From: Paractinoplanes toevensis
GTDB taxonomy: Bacteria > Actinomycetota > Actinomycetes > Mycobacteriales > Micromonosporaceae
NCBI RefSeq assembly: GCF_018332695.1
Contig: NZ_BOQN01000058.1
Span: 57,450-121,449, forward strand
Direction of reading: 5' to 3'
DNA: 64,000 nt
Shown piece after piece: positions 43,192 to 52,800 of this stretch. Positions within the stretch are counted from its first letter, which is position 1. Each line of letters starts with the position of its first letter. The position numbers were made by a program, and so were the translations under genes. A model generated the notes under the pieces. The model was given only the letters and a program-made list of their open reading frames with translations. It searched no databases and had not been told where the DNA came from.

Positions 43192-44745
43192 ATGGCTAGC
43201 TTCAGCTCCGCGAAGGAGCACGGAACCAAGACAATCGAGACCGAGGTGAACAACAGCTGGTGGCCGCTCGTGGCGATTGTCACCGCGGTCTCATTGCTGA
43301 TGATGAGCGCAACGATCGTGGCCGTCGCGCTGCCCGACATTCAGCGTGATCTCAACGCTGACCTCACCGATCTGCAATGGATCATCAACTCGTTCACGCT
43401 CGCAATGGCGGTTTTCCAACTCGTCGCGGGCACCCTGGGAGACCGCTACGGCCGACGCCGCACCTTCATCATCGGCATGGTGCTGTTCGCGCTCGCCTCG
43501 CTCGCATGCGGGCTGGCAACGACACCCGGGCTACTCATCGCCGCCCGCACGGCGCAGGGTCTCGCCGGCGCCATCATGTTCGCCACGTCGCTCGCCCTGG
43601 TCGCCCAGTGCTACAGCGGCCAGAAACGCGGACTGGCCTTCGGCGTCCGGGGTGCGGTGGCCGGTGTGGCGGTCGCCCTCGGCCCGCTGCTCGGCGGCGC
43701 ACTGATCGCCGCGGTGAACTGGCGCTGGGTGTTCTTCATCAACCTGCCCTTCGCCGTCATCACGATCGCCATCGCGATGGCCAAACTGCCCCGCCACGAG
43801 GAGCTGCGCCGCGGCCAGCGGCTCGACTTCGGCGGCCTGATCACCTTCACCGGATCGCTCGTCCTGCTGATGCTCGCGCTGCTGCAGGGCAACGACCATG
43901 GCTGGACCAGCACCCGCATCCTGACGATGTTCGGCGGCTCGGCCTTACTCCTGGTGATCTTCCTGATCATCGAGACCCGGCACCCCGAGCCGATGCTCAA
44001 GCTCACGCTGTTCCGCAACCGGTCGTTCACCGGCACCCAACTGGCCACGGTCGCCACCCACGGCAGCTTCTTCGCCCTGCTGGTCTACCTGTCGCTCTTC
44101 CTGCAGAACGACCTCGGCTACTCGGCCTTCAAGACCGGTCTCTGCTTCCTCGCGGTCAACATCCCGATCCTGCTGATGGGACCGGTGGCCGGTGGATTCA
44201 TGGACAAACTGCCGGCCTGGCTGCTGCCCGCGCTCGGCCTGCTCTTCGTCGGCGGCGGCCTGCTGGTCATGCACCGGCTCAACAACGACTCGTCGTGGAC
44301 CGACTTGGCGGTCGGCATGGCCATTGTCGGCCTCGGCCTGGGTATGACCCTGCCGGCCCTCGGTTCGCTGTCCATGGAGGTCGCTGACCAGCAGTACCTC
44401 GGTATGGCGGCCGGCACGAACAACACCTTCAGCCAGGCGGGCATGGCGATCGGCGTCGCCGTCTACGGCGCCCTGCTGGAGAACGAGATCACCGCCTCGA
44501 TGACCCAGAGCCTCGGCGGCACCGGCGCGCCGGTCGAGGATCTCGCCCACGCCGCCGCCAACGGCCAGATCGCCCAGGTCCTCCCGCACCTGCCCGAACA
44601 GTACCGCGACACCGTTGTACAAGCTGCTCACCAGGCCTTCGTCACCGGCCTCAACCACCTCTTCCTGATCGCCGCCGCGGTGGCGTTCGCCGGGCTCGTC
44701 CTGGCGGTGACACTGATCCGGCAGCGGGTCACGACACGGGTCTGA
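43192..44745 (+). CDS. MFS drug exporter, DHA2 (14-helix) family
   Basis: A 517-residue transporter with about 14 helices. It has LPDIQRDLNADLTDLQWIIN, the loop motif GTLGDRYGRRRTFIIGMVLF and the motif-C-like segment GVRGAVAGVAVALGPLLGGALI. EmrB/QacA-type proteins export drugs with protons; here it should expel the polyketide and give self-resistance. The promoter carries paired palindromes. The ATG at 43192 has GAGGAG a little upstream. Confidence 0.95.
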   Translation: MASFSSAKEHGTKTIETEVNNSWWPLVAIVTAVSLLMMSATIVAVALPDIQRDLNADLTDLQWIINSFTLAMAVFQLVAGTLGDRYGRRRTFIIGMVLFALASLACGLATTPGLLIAARTAQGLAGAIMFATSLALVAQCYSGQKRGLAFGVRGAVAGVAVALGPLLGGALIAAVNWRWVFFINLPFAVITIAIAMAKLPRHEELRRGQRLDFGGLITFTGSLVLLMLALLQGNDHGWTSTRILTMFGGSALLLVIFLIIETRHPEPMLKLTLFRNRSFTGTQLATVATHGSFFALLVYLSLFLQNDLGYSAFKTGLCFLAVNIPILLMGPVAGGFMDKLPAWLLPALGLLFVGGGLLVMHRLNNDSSWTDLAVGMAIVGLGLGMTLPALGSLSMEVADQQYLGMAAGTNNTFSQAGMAIGVAVYGALLENEITASMTQSLGGTGAPVEDLAHAAANGQIAQVLPHLPEQYRDTVVQAAHQAFVTGLNHLFLIAAAVAFAGLVLAVTLIRQRVTTRV

Positions 44746-44774
44746 CCCGGTTCCGCCATCGTCTCCAACGGCGA

Positions 44775-44807
44775 CCGGGCCAGGGCACCAGCAACGCCCT
44801 GGCCCGG
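44775..44807. terminator. Hairpin after the exporter gene
   Basis: Perfect 12-bp arms (44775-44786 and 44796-44807) with a 9-base loop lie between the exporter stop and the aminotransferase start. A transcription stop here would separate the exporter from the genes that follow. Confidence 0.7.
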
Positions 44808-44836
44808 GCCGGCCGCCCGATCTCTGGGAGCGAGCA

Positions 44837-45901
44837 GTGCCCGATCTGGGACCAAAGCTCAGAGCCGATCTAGTCGATGTGCCCGCCTACGAGACGGCGA
44901 TCCGCGTCGACGACCACTCCGGATACCGGCTGCACCGCAACGAGAATTCGCAACCACCGCAGGGCGGCGTACTCGCCCGCATCTCCTCGGCCGCCATGAT
45001 CTGCCACCGCTATCCCGACGACCGCAGCGGCGAGCTCACCCGGCGCATCGCCGACATGATCCAGGTCTCCCCCGACCACGTCGTCGTCGGCGCCGGCACC
45101 ACCGCCATCTGCCAGCAGATCCTGCTCGCCACCATCGGGCACGGCGACGAGGCTGTCTTCCCCCACGGCCCCGAGCGTTACCTCACCCTCAGCCGGGTGG
45201 CCGGTGCGCGGGCGATGCAGATCCCGCTCGACGGCTACCGGCAGGATCTCGCGTCCATGGCCGCCGCCGTCACCGACCGCACCCGGGTGATCTTCGTCTG
45301 CAGTCCGCTCAGCCCCACCGGCACGGTGATCCGCGAGCCGGAGATGCGAGCGTTCCTGGCTCACGTCCCCGGCGACGTCCTGGTGGTGCTGGACGAGGAA
45401 TACCGCGACTACGTACGCGAACCCGGCGCCGTCGACGGCATCGAACTGCATCGGGAATATCCCAACGTCGCCGTCATGCGCACCTTCTCCAAGGCGTACG
45501 GGCTGGCCGGTCTCCGCGCCGGGTACGCCATCTCCGGCGCACGTGTCGCCGAGGCGATCCGGACCACCGCCCTCCCGTTCGGCGTCAGCGTCACCGCGCA
45601 ACTGGCCGCCACCGCCGCAGTCCAGGCCGGTGACCAGGTGCGCCGCCGGGTCGACACCCTGGTCTCCGAACGCAATCGCCTGCAGCGTCTGCTGCGCTCC
45701 CAGGGCTGGCCGGTGCCGGCCAGTCAGGCCAACTTCGTCTGGCTGCCGCTCGGCGAAGCGGCCGACGACTTCGCTCTCGCCTGCGCCGACCACGGCCTGC
45801 TGGTCCGGCCCTACCCCGGCTGGGGCGTCCGGGTCACCGTCAGCGAGCCGGCGGTCAACGACCTCATCGCGTTCATCGTCGCCGGATATCCGCCGCCGTG
45901 A
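44837..45901 (+). CDS. HisC-like PLP aminotransferase (class I/II)
   Basis: A 354-residue aminotransferase of the histidinol-phosphate type. Visible: GYRLHRNENSQPPQGG, YPDDRSGELTRRIA, VVVGAGTTAICQQIL, VLDEEYRDY (PLP-ring Asp) and the PLP Lys K219 in RTFSKAYGLAGLRAGY. The usual NPNNPTG loop reads SPLSPTG, so the PLP-contacting Asn is Ser. That hints at a changed substrate or weak activity. Being inside the cluster it is unlikely to serve histidine synthesis. It may make or consume an amino acid precursor for the adenylation enzyme. GTG start with GGGAG upstream. Confidence 0.88.
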   Translation: MPDLGPKLRADLVDVPAYETAIRVDDHSGYRLHRNENSQPPQGGVLARISSAAMICHRYPDDRSGELTRRIADMIQVSPDHVVVGAGTTAICQQILLATIGHGDEAVFPHGPERYLTLSRVAGARAMQIPLDGYRQDLASMAAAVTDRTRVIFVCSPLSPTGTVIREPEMRAFLAHVPGDVLVVLDEEYRDYVREPGAVDGIELHREYPNVAVMRTFSKAYGLAGLRAGYAISGARVAEAIRTTALPFGVSVTAQLAATAAVQAGDQVRRRVDTLVSERNRLQRLLRSQGWPVPASQANFVWLPLGEAADDFALACADHGLLVRPYPGWGVRVTVSEPAVNDLIAFIVAGYPPP

Positions 45902-46006
45902 CCGGGCCTGCCCATCTCTTGAGCAATCCATCACCGGCGACGCACAGCATGGCCCCATCAGCCCGTACAGTTGCCGGCCGCCAGGGCCGCAAAGAGGGGG
46001 AGACGC

Positions 46007-47008
46007 ATGTTGTCCACCACGGACCTCGCGACGGTCCTAGACACCGCGAGCGGATTCTTCCGCTCCCAGGCACTGTTCGCCGGCGTCGAGCTGGGCCTGT
46101 TCACCGTGCTGGCGGAGCGACCGGCGACCGCGGAAGAGATCAGCGACCGGCTCGGGCTGCACCCTGCCGCAGCCCGGGACTTCCTGGACGCGTTGGTGGC
46201 GCTCAGCCTGCTGCGGCTCGACGGCGAGCGGTACGCCAACACCCCGGCGAGCGCGACCTACCTGGACAAGGAACGCGGCGCGTACGTCGGCGGCTTCCTG
46301 ATGTTCATGAAACACGCGCTCTACCCGGCGTGGGGCCGGCTGCCGCAGTTGCTGCGCACCGGCCAGGTGCAGGAGGGCGACGACTCGTTCGCCGAGTTCT
46401 ACCGCGATCCCGACCGGGTTCGCGGCTTCATGGCAGCGATGGACGGCGCTTCCGCCATCGTCGCGGAACAGCTCGCGACCACATTCGACTGGTCGGGCTA
46501 CAGCACCTTCGCCGACCTCGGCGGAGCCCGGGGCAACCTCGCCGCGACCATCGTGAAGGCGAACCCGCAGCTGAGCGGAGTCTGCTTCGACGTGCCGCCG
46601 CTACAACCGTTCTTCGAGGAACACATGCACCAACTCGGCACCGCCGATGCGGTCGCGTTCCGCGCCGGGGATTTCCTCACCGACCCGTTGCCCGAAGCCG
46701 ACGTACTGATCTTCGGACATGTCCTGCACGACTGGGACGAGACTCATCGGGCATTGCTGATCCGCCGGGCTTATGAGGCCATCAAGCCGGGTGGCGCGCT
46801 GCTGATCTACGACGAAATGATCGATGACGACCGGCGCGGTCCGGCGCACAACCTGCTGATGAGCCTCAACATGAAGTTGGTGCGCTCGGGTGCCTCCGAA
46901 TACTCCGCCGAGGATGCCCGATCCTGGCTCAGCGACGCCGGCTTCACCGACTCGTCCGTGCGTTCGCTGACCAGCACCGAAAGGCTCCTGGTGGCGCACA
47001 AGAAATAG
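46007..47008 (+). CDS. SAM-dependent O-methyltransferase (second)
   Basis: A 333-residue OMT. The winged-helix dimerisation region (about 20-95; ATAEEISDRLGLHPAAARDF) is followed by the Rossmann domain with TFADLGGARGNLAATIV (the SAM motif, with Ala-Arg where Gly-Asp or similar is more usual), ADVLIFGHVLHDWDETHRALL and AIKPGGALLIYDEMID. It should methylate a hydroxyl of the product. The ATG at 46007 is preceded by GGGGGAG; an upstream ATG at 45971 is less likely. Confidence 0.9.
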   Translation: MLSTTDLATVLDTASGFFRSQALFAGVELGLFTVLAERPATAEEISDRLGLHPAAARDFLDALVALSLLRLDGERYANTPASATYLDKERGAYVGGFLMFMKHALYPAWGRLPQLLRTGQVQEGDDSFAEFYRDPDRVRGFMAAMDGASAIVAEQLATTFDWSGYSTFADLGGARGNLAATIVKANPQLSGVCFDVPPLQPFFEEHMHQLGTADAVAFRAGDFLTDPLPEADVLIFGHVLHDWDETHRALLIRRAYEAIKPGGALLIYDEMIDDDRRGPAHNLLMSLNMKLVRSGASEYSAEDARSWLSDAGFTDSSVRSLTSTERLLVAHKK

Positions 47009-47023
47009 GCTGCACCGGCCCGC

Positions 47024-47060
47024 ACGGGCGGCGGCCGGGCACCCCCGGCCGCCCGCCCGT
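47024..47060. terminator. GC-rich hairpin after the O-methyltransferase gene
   Basis: Sixteen-base left arm (47024-47039) and 17-base right arm (47044-47060) match with one bulged C and a 4-base loop. It lies between the methyltransferase stop and the TetR gene promoter. Confidence 0.65.
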
Positions 47061-47172
47061 CATGGCCTGGACGGCAGTGACGTCAGTTACCATTCAGGTC
47101 TCGCGAGCACGCAACTCAGCGGCACGCCCCCGTGACCGGTGAGCCACCGTGCTGGCAGGAATGGATGGGGCT

Positions 47173-47898
47173 ATGAAAAACAATCCGCGCAACGGAAAGC
47201 TCAGATTCCGGCCCAACCCCCAGGGGCTGTGGTCCGAACACGCCGGAGACCCGCCCCTCACCCGCCAGCAAATCATCCGCGTCGCCCTCGCCCTGCTCGA
47301 GGGCGAGGGATTCGATGCATTCAGCATGCGGGGTCTCGCCACCGAGCTGGACATCAAGTCCCCGTCGCTCTACCACCATTTCCGCAGTAAAGAAGAACTG
47401 TTCGACCTGGTCGTCGACACCGTGCTCGGCGAGTGCGAACTGCCCGCGGACGACGGCACCGACTGGCGGGAACGGTTGGCCGAGGTCGCCCGCGAACTGC
47501 GCCGCGTGCTGATGACACACACCGAGGCCGCCCGTCTCATCACCGGCCGCGTTCCGCTCGGCCCGAATTGGCTGCGGGTAGCCGAATATGTCATCGGGAC
47601 CCTGCGCAAGGCCGGCTTCAGTGACCAACTGGCCAACTACGCATACCTTGTCCTGATCTATTACGCGATCGGTTTCGTCAGCCAGGAGATCGCGTTCGGC
47701 GGCCCCGAGGTGGCCGGCCGTCGCCTGCAGGAGATGCACGATTTCGTCCGCACCCTGCCGCCCGACCGCTACCCCAACCTCGTCGCGGTTACCGGCCTGA
47801 ACGACCGTGGCCTCACCGACCGATTCGAATTGGGCCTGTCCGGCATCCTCGGCGGTTTCGCCGACGAACTGGCCCGCAGCGGCGCCACCACCCCGTAA
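47173..47898 (+). CDS. TetR-family transcriptional regulator
   Basis: A 241-residue repressor. The N-terminal helix-turn-helix (about 30-85) shows TRQQIIRVALALLEGEGFDA, then MRGLATELDIKSPSLYHHFRSKEEL. The C-terminal ligand domain is of the TetR_C (tetracycline-repressor) class, suited to a polycyclic aromatic ligand. It probably represses the exporter through the CTAGC palindromes and is released by the polyketide. The start is uncertain: ATG 47173 follows GATGGGG, while GTG 47149 and ATG 47161 are alternatives. A TGACGTCA palindrome at 47078-47085 could be its own operator (weak). Confidence 0.9.
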   Translation: MKNNPRNGKLRFRPNPQGLWSEHAGDPPLTRQQIIRVALALLEGEGFDAFSMRGLATELDIKSPSLYHHFRSKEELFDLVVDTVLGECELPADDGTDWRERLAEVARELRRVLMTHTEAARLITGRVPLGPNWLRVAEYVIGTLRKAGFSDQLANYAYLVLIYYAIGFVSQEIAFGGPEVAGRRLQEMHDFVRTLPPDRYPNLVAVTGLNDRGLTDRFELGLSGILGGFADELARSGATTP

Positions 47899-47960
47899 GA
47901 TCCGATTCTCGGCGCGGCTCGTGACTATTCGCCGGCGATCAACGCGCGGCCCAAATTATG

Positions 47961-47996
47961 CAGAGGCCCCCCACCCGGATGGGTGAGGGGCCTCTG
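47961..47996 (-). terminator. Terminator downstream of the first initiator tRNA gene
   Basis: Sixteen-bp arms with one mismatch (47961-47976 and 47981-47996) and a 4-base loop, located 17 bases past the 3' end of the leftward tRNA gene. It may also stop the TetR transcript from the other side. Confidence 0.75.
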
Positions 47997-48012
47997 ATCT
48001 GCAACTTCTCTG

Positions 48013-48086
48013 TAGCGGGGACAGGATTTGAACCTGCGACCTCTGGGTTATGAGCCCAGCGAGCTACCGAGCTGCTCCACCCCGCG
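48013..48086 (-). tRNA. Initiator tRNA-Met (CAT), copy 1
   Basis: On the minus strand the 74 bases fold as a tRNA. The acceptor arm starts CGCGGGG and ends CCCCGCT-A, the anticodon is CAT in GGGCTCATAACCC, and the T arm is AGGTTCAAATCC. The C1:U72 mismatch and the three G:C pairs at the base of the anticodon stem identify the initiator form. CCA is not encoded. It is identical over its length to the copy at 49742. Confidence 0.97.
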
Positions 48087-48143
48087 TCGGTCTCTAAACC
48101 ATACATGGGGGTGCGGGGTAGCGCGCAGCGGGGGTCGAACTCC

Positions 48144-49445
48144 TCAGGCCAGCACCGCCGAGAGCGGAATGTAGCGGCCCAACATGGCGTCGCCGGCCGC
48201 GTTCGGGTGGTAGCAATCGTTGCGCAGGTCGGCGATCATCACGGTCGGGTCGGCCGGGTCCCGCAGCACCGCGTCGAAGTCGAGCACCTCGTCGAACACC
48301 CCGCTGGTCCGGATCCACTCGTTCACGGCGAGCCGGTTGTTCTCCTTGTCGCTGCCGGCCGCGTTGCACATCGGCAGGATGGTGGCGCCGACGATCCGCA
48401 GGTGCCGGCCGTGCACCCGGTCGGCGATGCCCCGCATGGCGCCGATGACCTGCGCTGACGAGGCCGGTGGGGCGTTGTCGCCGCCACCGAGGTCGTTCGT
48501 GCCCTCGAGCAGCAGCACCGTGCGCAGGCCGGGCACCGAGAACACGTCCCGGTCGAGCCGCTGCGGCGCCGGCGGCCCGCAGCACTGGCCGGTCGGGTCG
48601 TACGGATTGGGTTGCACGCTCACGGTGTTGCCGGAGATCCCGGCGTTGGCCACGGCCACCCGGGCCGAGGCCGGCAACGCGTTGAGCCGGTCGGCGAGCA
48701 CGTCGGTCCACCGCTGGCCGGGAGGCCCGGACGCGTTGTAACCATCCGTAATGGAGTCACCCAGGGTGACCAACGTCCCCTTCGCCGCCGGCCGGTCGGC
48801 GGTGACCAGGTCCAGCCACCAGGTCTGCCCCGGGTGATAGCCGGCCGCCGTGCTGCTGGTGTTGCCGGGTATCACCGGATACCCCGGGAAGGACGCGTCC
48901 GACGGATCGGCTGCAGTGTTCCCACCAGTGCCGATGTAGGAAGCGGGCGGGTCGTAGGCGAACGGCGGGAAGGTGTGGTCGTTCACCGGCGAGCCGGGCG
49001 CGTAGATACTGACCGCGACGTCCTGCTGCGCCTGCACGGTGACCGGCACCGAGTCACTGATGACCGACTGTCCCGGCGCGATAGTGACACTGCGTGCGCC
49101 GCGGAAGGTAAGCCGCTTGTTGCTGCCGTTGACGAGTTTCGGCGCACCGGGCGCGATCGGCCGGCCCAGCCAGGCTTCGCGAACGACGACGGGCGTGGAG
49201 CCGAACGGGTTGCCGAGGCGGACCCGGATGCCGCTGCCCGGCACCGAGACCCGAGCGATCTGCCGGACGGTGGCGTCCGGCGAAACGCCGTGAACGCCTT
49301 CAAGGGACGCGGACCAGACCCCAGCGGCACCGTGAGCAACGGCGGCTCCGCCAACGGCACCGGCCGAGTTGGCCGCACTGAGAGTCGGAACGGTGACGAG
49401 GGCAACCAACAGGCCCGTAATCCACCGGCGAGAAACAAAACGCAC
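48144..49445 (-). CDS. Secreted SGNH/GDSL-type hydrolase
   Basis: A 433-residue exported esterase/lipase. An N-terminal signal peptide (RRWITGLLVALVTVPTLSAA) is followed by a beta-rich domain of about 180 residues. The SGNH domain then shows block I TLGDSITDGYN (Ser), block II NAGISGNTV, block III LEGTNDLGG and block V DCYHPNAAGDAM (Asp, His). It should hydrolyse acyl esters outside the cell. The GTG at 49445 is preferred because GGAGGTG lies six bases upstream. It sits between two identical initiator tRNA genes. Confidence 0.9.
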   Translation of the reverse strand: MRFVSRRWITGLLVALVTVPTLSAANSAGAVGGAAVAHGAAGVWSASLEGVHGVSPDATVRQIARVSVPGSGIRVRLGNPFGSTPVVVREAWLGRPIAPGAPKLVNGSNKRLTFRGARSVTIAPGQSVISDSVPVTVQAQQDVAVSIYAPGSPVNDHTFPPFAYDPPASYIGTGGNTAADPSDASFPGYPVIPGNTSSTAAGYHPGQTWWLDLVTADRPAAKGTLVTLGDSITDGYNASGPPGQRWTDVLADRLNALPASARVAVANAGISGNTVSVQPNPYDPTGQCCGPPAPQRLDRDVFSVPGLRTVLLLEGTNDLGGGDNAPPASSAQVIGAMRGIADRVHGRHLRIVGATILPMCNAAGSDKENNRLAVNEWIRTSGVFDEVLDFDAVLRDPADPTVMIADLRNDCYHPNAAGDAMLGRYIPLSAVLA

Positions 49446-49659
49446 AGTGACCACCTCCATAGATCCCCGTCATATTGACACAGATCCATGGCCACGAGGC
49501 CCCTACCGCACCCACCAAGATGCTCGGCTCCACGGCCCACAGCGCGACGCCACCAAGCGCAAGCCACCCAATCCCCCTGCTCCACAGGGGGTAGGCGCAA
49601 CCACGGCAGGGGGTGCGGCGCAACCAATCTCGAAAGCGCAACCACCGCAACGCGGGGCG

Positions 49660-49680
49660 TCCGGGGGCTCGGCCCCCGGA
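49660..49680. terminator. Short GC-rich hairpin
   Basis: Perfect 9-bp arms (49660-49668, 49672-49680) with a 3-base loop lie in the 296-base gap between the hydrolase start and the second tRNA gene. The gap holds no gene that I can support. Confidence 0.5.
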
Positions 49681-49692
49681 GCAGAAATGCGA

Positions 49693-49733
49693 AGAGGCCC
49701 CCGGTCCGCGCTTTCCGCAGACAGAGGGCCCCT
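49693..49733 (-). terminator. Probable terminator downstream of the second initiator tRNA gene
   Basis: An imperfect two-part stem (an outer ggggcc/ggcccc pairing and an inner GTCTGCG/CGCGGAC pairing with a G:U pair) lies 8 bases beyond the tRNA 3' end. It resembles in position the terminator after the first copy. Confidence 0.5.
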
Positions 49734-49741
49734 AGGACTCG

Positions 49742-49815
49742 TAGCGGGGACAGGATTTGAACCTGCGACCTCTGGGTTATGAGCCCAGCGAGCTACCGAG
49801 CTGCTCCACCCCGCG
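49742..49815 (-). tRNA. Initiator tRNA-Met (CAT), copy 2
   Basis: Identical over all 74 bases to the copy at 48013-48086, on the same strand, with the same initiator features (C1:U72 mismatch, GGG/CCC anticodon-stem base pairs, CAT anticodon) and no encoded CCA. Similarity ends a few bases outside the gene on both sides. Confidence 0.97.
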
Positions 49816-49882
49816 TCGGCTCGTTAACACTAGCGCAACCCGGAGGCCGTCTCCAAACGGCCCCCGGGTCACGCACGTCACG

Positions 49883-52800
49883 TCAGCCCGTTGCGCTCGG
49901 CGCGGGGCTGGCTGGGGTGGATGCCGCGGGCGCGCTGGGCGACGTCGAGCCGGACGGGCTGGTCGTCGGGGTGGCGGTCGCGGTCTTCTGGACGTTCTGG
50001 AACTTGGTCATGGCCGCGTCCAGGGCTTGCAGCGCTTCGCCGTACTTGGCGAAGTCACCGGACTGCTGGGCCGCCTTGACGTTGGCGATGGCCTGGTCGA
50101 GTTCGGTGGCGGCCTGTTCGAGCTCGCTCGGCAACGTGGCCGGTGGCGTACCGCCGTTGTTGTTGTTGCCGGTTTGGCCCGGGTCCTCGCCGCTGGTGTT
50201 GCCGGCCTGTTTGCCCTGGTTGACAAGGGCTTGCAGGCCCGATTTCAGGTTGTCGGCCAGGACCACGTAGGTGCCGCCGTCGCCGTACGACATGAGGACC
50301 TTCTGCAGCAGTGGGGCCGCGTTTTCCTGGTTCCCGGTCTTCACGTAGACCGGTTCGACGTACAGGATTCCGCTTTCCACCGGCAGTGAGATCAGGTTGC
50401 CGTAGAGGACCTGAGCCTGGCTGTTGTTGGTCGACAGCAGGCTCAGCTGCTGTCTGACCGCGGCGTTGTTGGTCATCTTCTGATGGACCTGGACCGGTCC
50501 GGGGATGACCGTCTGATCGGGTAATTCGAGCACTTGCAAGGTGGGCTGGTTGTTGATGTAGGACCCGGATATCAGCGCGGCCATGTTCTCCCGGTTGGCC
50601 GGTGTGACGCTGGCGGTGAGCTGGAATCTGGTGTCGGTCTGTTCGGGCAGCTGGATGTTCAGGTAGTACGGCGGCTGTTTCACGTTGCTCGACGGCGAGT
50701 CGGGTGCGTTCGGCACCTGCCAGAAGTCCTGGCCGGAGAAGTACGCCCGGGGCTCGGTGACGTGGAACTTGGTGAGCAGGTTGCGCTGCACCTTGAACAG
50801 GTCCTGCGGGTACCGGAAGTGCTGCGCGAGGTCGGCCGGCGTTTCCGCCTTCGGGATGATCAGGTCGCCGCCGAAGGCCTTGTTCCAGGCTTTGAGGATC
50901 GGGTCCTGGTCGTCGAACTCGTACAGCTTGACCGTGCCGTCGTACGCGTCGACGGTGGCCTTCACCGAGTTGCGCATGTAGTTGACGTCGTCCCGGGCCA
51001 GCGCGAACGTACCCTGCCCGGTCAGTTCGTCCTTGGTCTCGTTGGCCAAGTTGATCTTCTGGGAGTACGGGTAGCTCGCCGACGTCGTGTAGCCGTCGAG
51101 GATCCACACGATCTTGCCGTCGACGGCGGCCGGATAGGGGTCACCGTCTATGGTCAGGAACGGCGCGACCTTCTCCACCCGGGAGCGCGGGTCGCGGATG
51201 TACATCAGCTTCGAGTCTTTGTTGACCGCGTCGGAGAGCAGGAAGTTGCTCTCGGTCAGCTTGATCGAGAAGACCAGCCGGCGGAGGAACGAGCCGACCG
51301 GCACGCCGCCCTTGCCGTCGTAGGTGTACAGCTCCTCGGCGTTGTTGTTGCTCTCCTGCGGCCGGTCGAACTCGACCTTCTTGTTCTTGTCCGTCTGACC
51401 GACGATGGCGTACTCGGTGGACTGCTCGCCGTAGTAGATGCGCGGCTGTTCGACCGGGATCTGGTCGCTCGCGGACGAGCAGTTGGCCTGCCGGTCCTCG
51501 TCGCCCAGGAAGCCGGAGACGAAGTACGGCAGACCGCCGCAGACGACCTGGTTGGCCGGGGCCGCCACCAGGCCGTAGCCGTGGGTGTAGACGGTGTGCC
51601 GGTTGAGCCAGTTCCGCTGCTGAGTGGTCAGCTTGTCGTCGTTGATCTCACGGGCGCCGACCACGTAGTCGGAGGTCTTGCCGGCCACCGTGTACCGGTC
51701 GACGTCGAGCTTCTTGCCGAAGTCGTAGAAGCCGCGGGACTGCTGCGACTGGGTGAATGCCTGGGACACGAGTTGCGGGTCGACGAGCCGGGCGTTCTGA
51801 GCGCTGATGTCGCTCGTCAGCCCGGCCTGTGGCGTCACCTGATTCGCCTGATATTGCGTGACTTTGGTGGTATCCAGCCCGAACGCGTTGCGGGTCGCGT
51901 TGATCGATCGCTGGATGTATGGCGCTTCCTTGTCGGCCAGGCTGGGCTTGACCGAGAAGTTCTGCACGGCCAGCGGGTAGATGCCGCCGATCGCGACGGC
52001 CGAGATGGCAAGCAGGCCGAGCGAGACGCCCGGCCACACCAGGTTTCGCATGCCGGCGTTGGAGAACACGATGATCGCGATGGCGACCACCACGGAGATG
52101 TACGCGAGGATCTCCTTGGCCGGCAACAGCGCGTTGACGTCGGTGTAGCCGGCGCCGTAGAGCCCCGGTGACACGTGCTGCTCGAGCAGCAGCGCACGCC
52201 GGTCCAGGATGTAGGCGACCGCCTTGAACAGCACGAACACCGCGACCAGCGTGGTCAGGTGGGCCCGCGCCGCGGTCGTCATCCGGTCGCCGACGCCCTG
52301 CAGCCGCACTCCGCCGAAGATGTAGTGGACGGCGAGCGCGCCGAGCACCGACAGCACCACGACGGTGAAGGCGACACCCAGCAGGTAGCGCCAGAGCGGG
52401 TAGTCGAAGACGTAGAAACCGATGTCCACCTTGAACTGCGGGTCGGTCACGCCGAACTTCTGCGAGTTCTGGAAGAGCATCCATTCTTTCCACCGGCCCT
52501 GTGCGGACAGTCCGGCGAAGAACCCGATGATCACGCAGAGGACGGTGATCCAGGTGCCCAGGCGCGGGCCGATCACCATCCGGTAGCGCTCGAGGGTGGC
52601 CTGCTCGGCCGAGTGCGGCCGCAGCAGGGGACGAAGTCGGTAGGCGAGGTAAAGGTTGGCTCCGATGACCAGCGCGACGGCAAGACCGACGGCCAGGAAC
52701 AGCAGAACCCGTGTTATGAGTACGCCGGAGAAGACGTTCACGAAGTCGACCTCGTTGAACCAGAGGTAGTCCGTGTAAGCGTCGATGCCCCAACCGAGCA

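Larger units (their letters stand above)
21349..47898. other. Type II polyketide biosynthetic gene cluster (extent)
   Basis: The segment groups the minimal PKS (KS-alpha, CLF, ACP), three cyclase types, a dedicated acetyl-CoA carboxylase, thioesterase, halogenase, two O-methyltransferases, a cluster of oxygenases and reductases, an MFS exporter, and SARP and TetR regulators. Many start/stop pairs overlap (ATGA, GTGA, TGATG), showing long coupled operons. Three transcription arms are seen: rightward 21349-33922, leftward 42834-33960, rightward 43192-47898. The left border may extend to the FAD oxidoreductase at 19766. The right border is set by the initiator tRNA gene at 48013. Confidence 0.9.
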
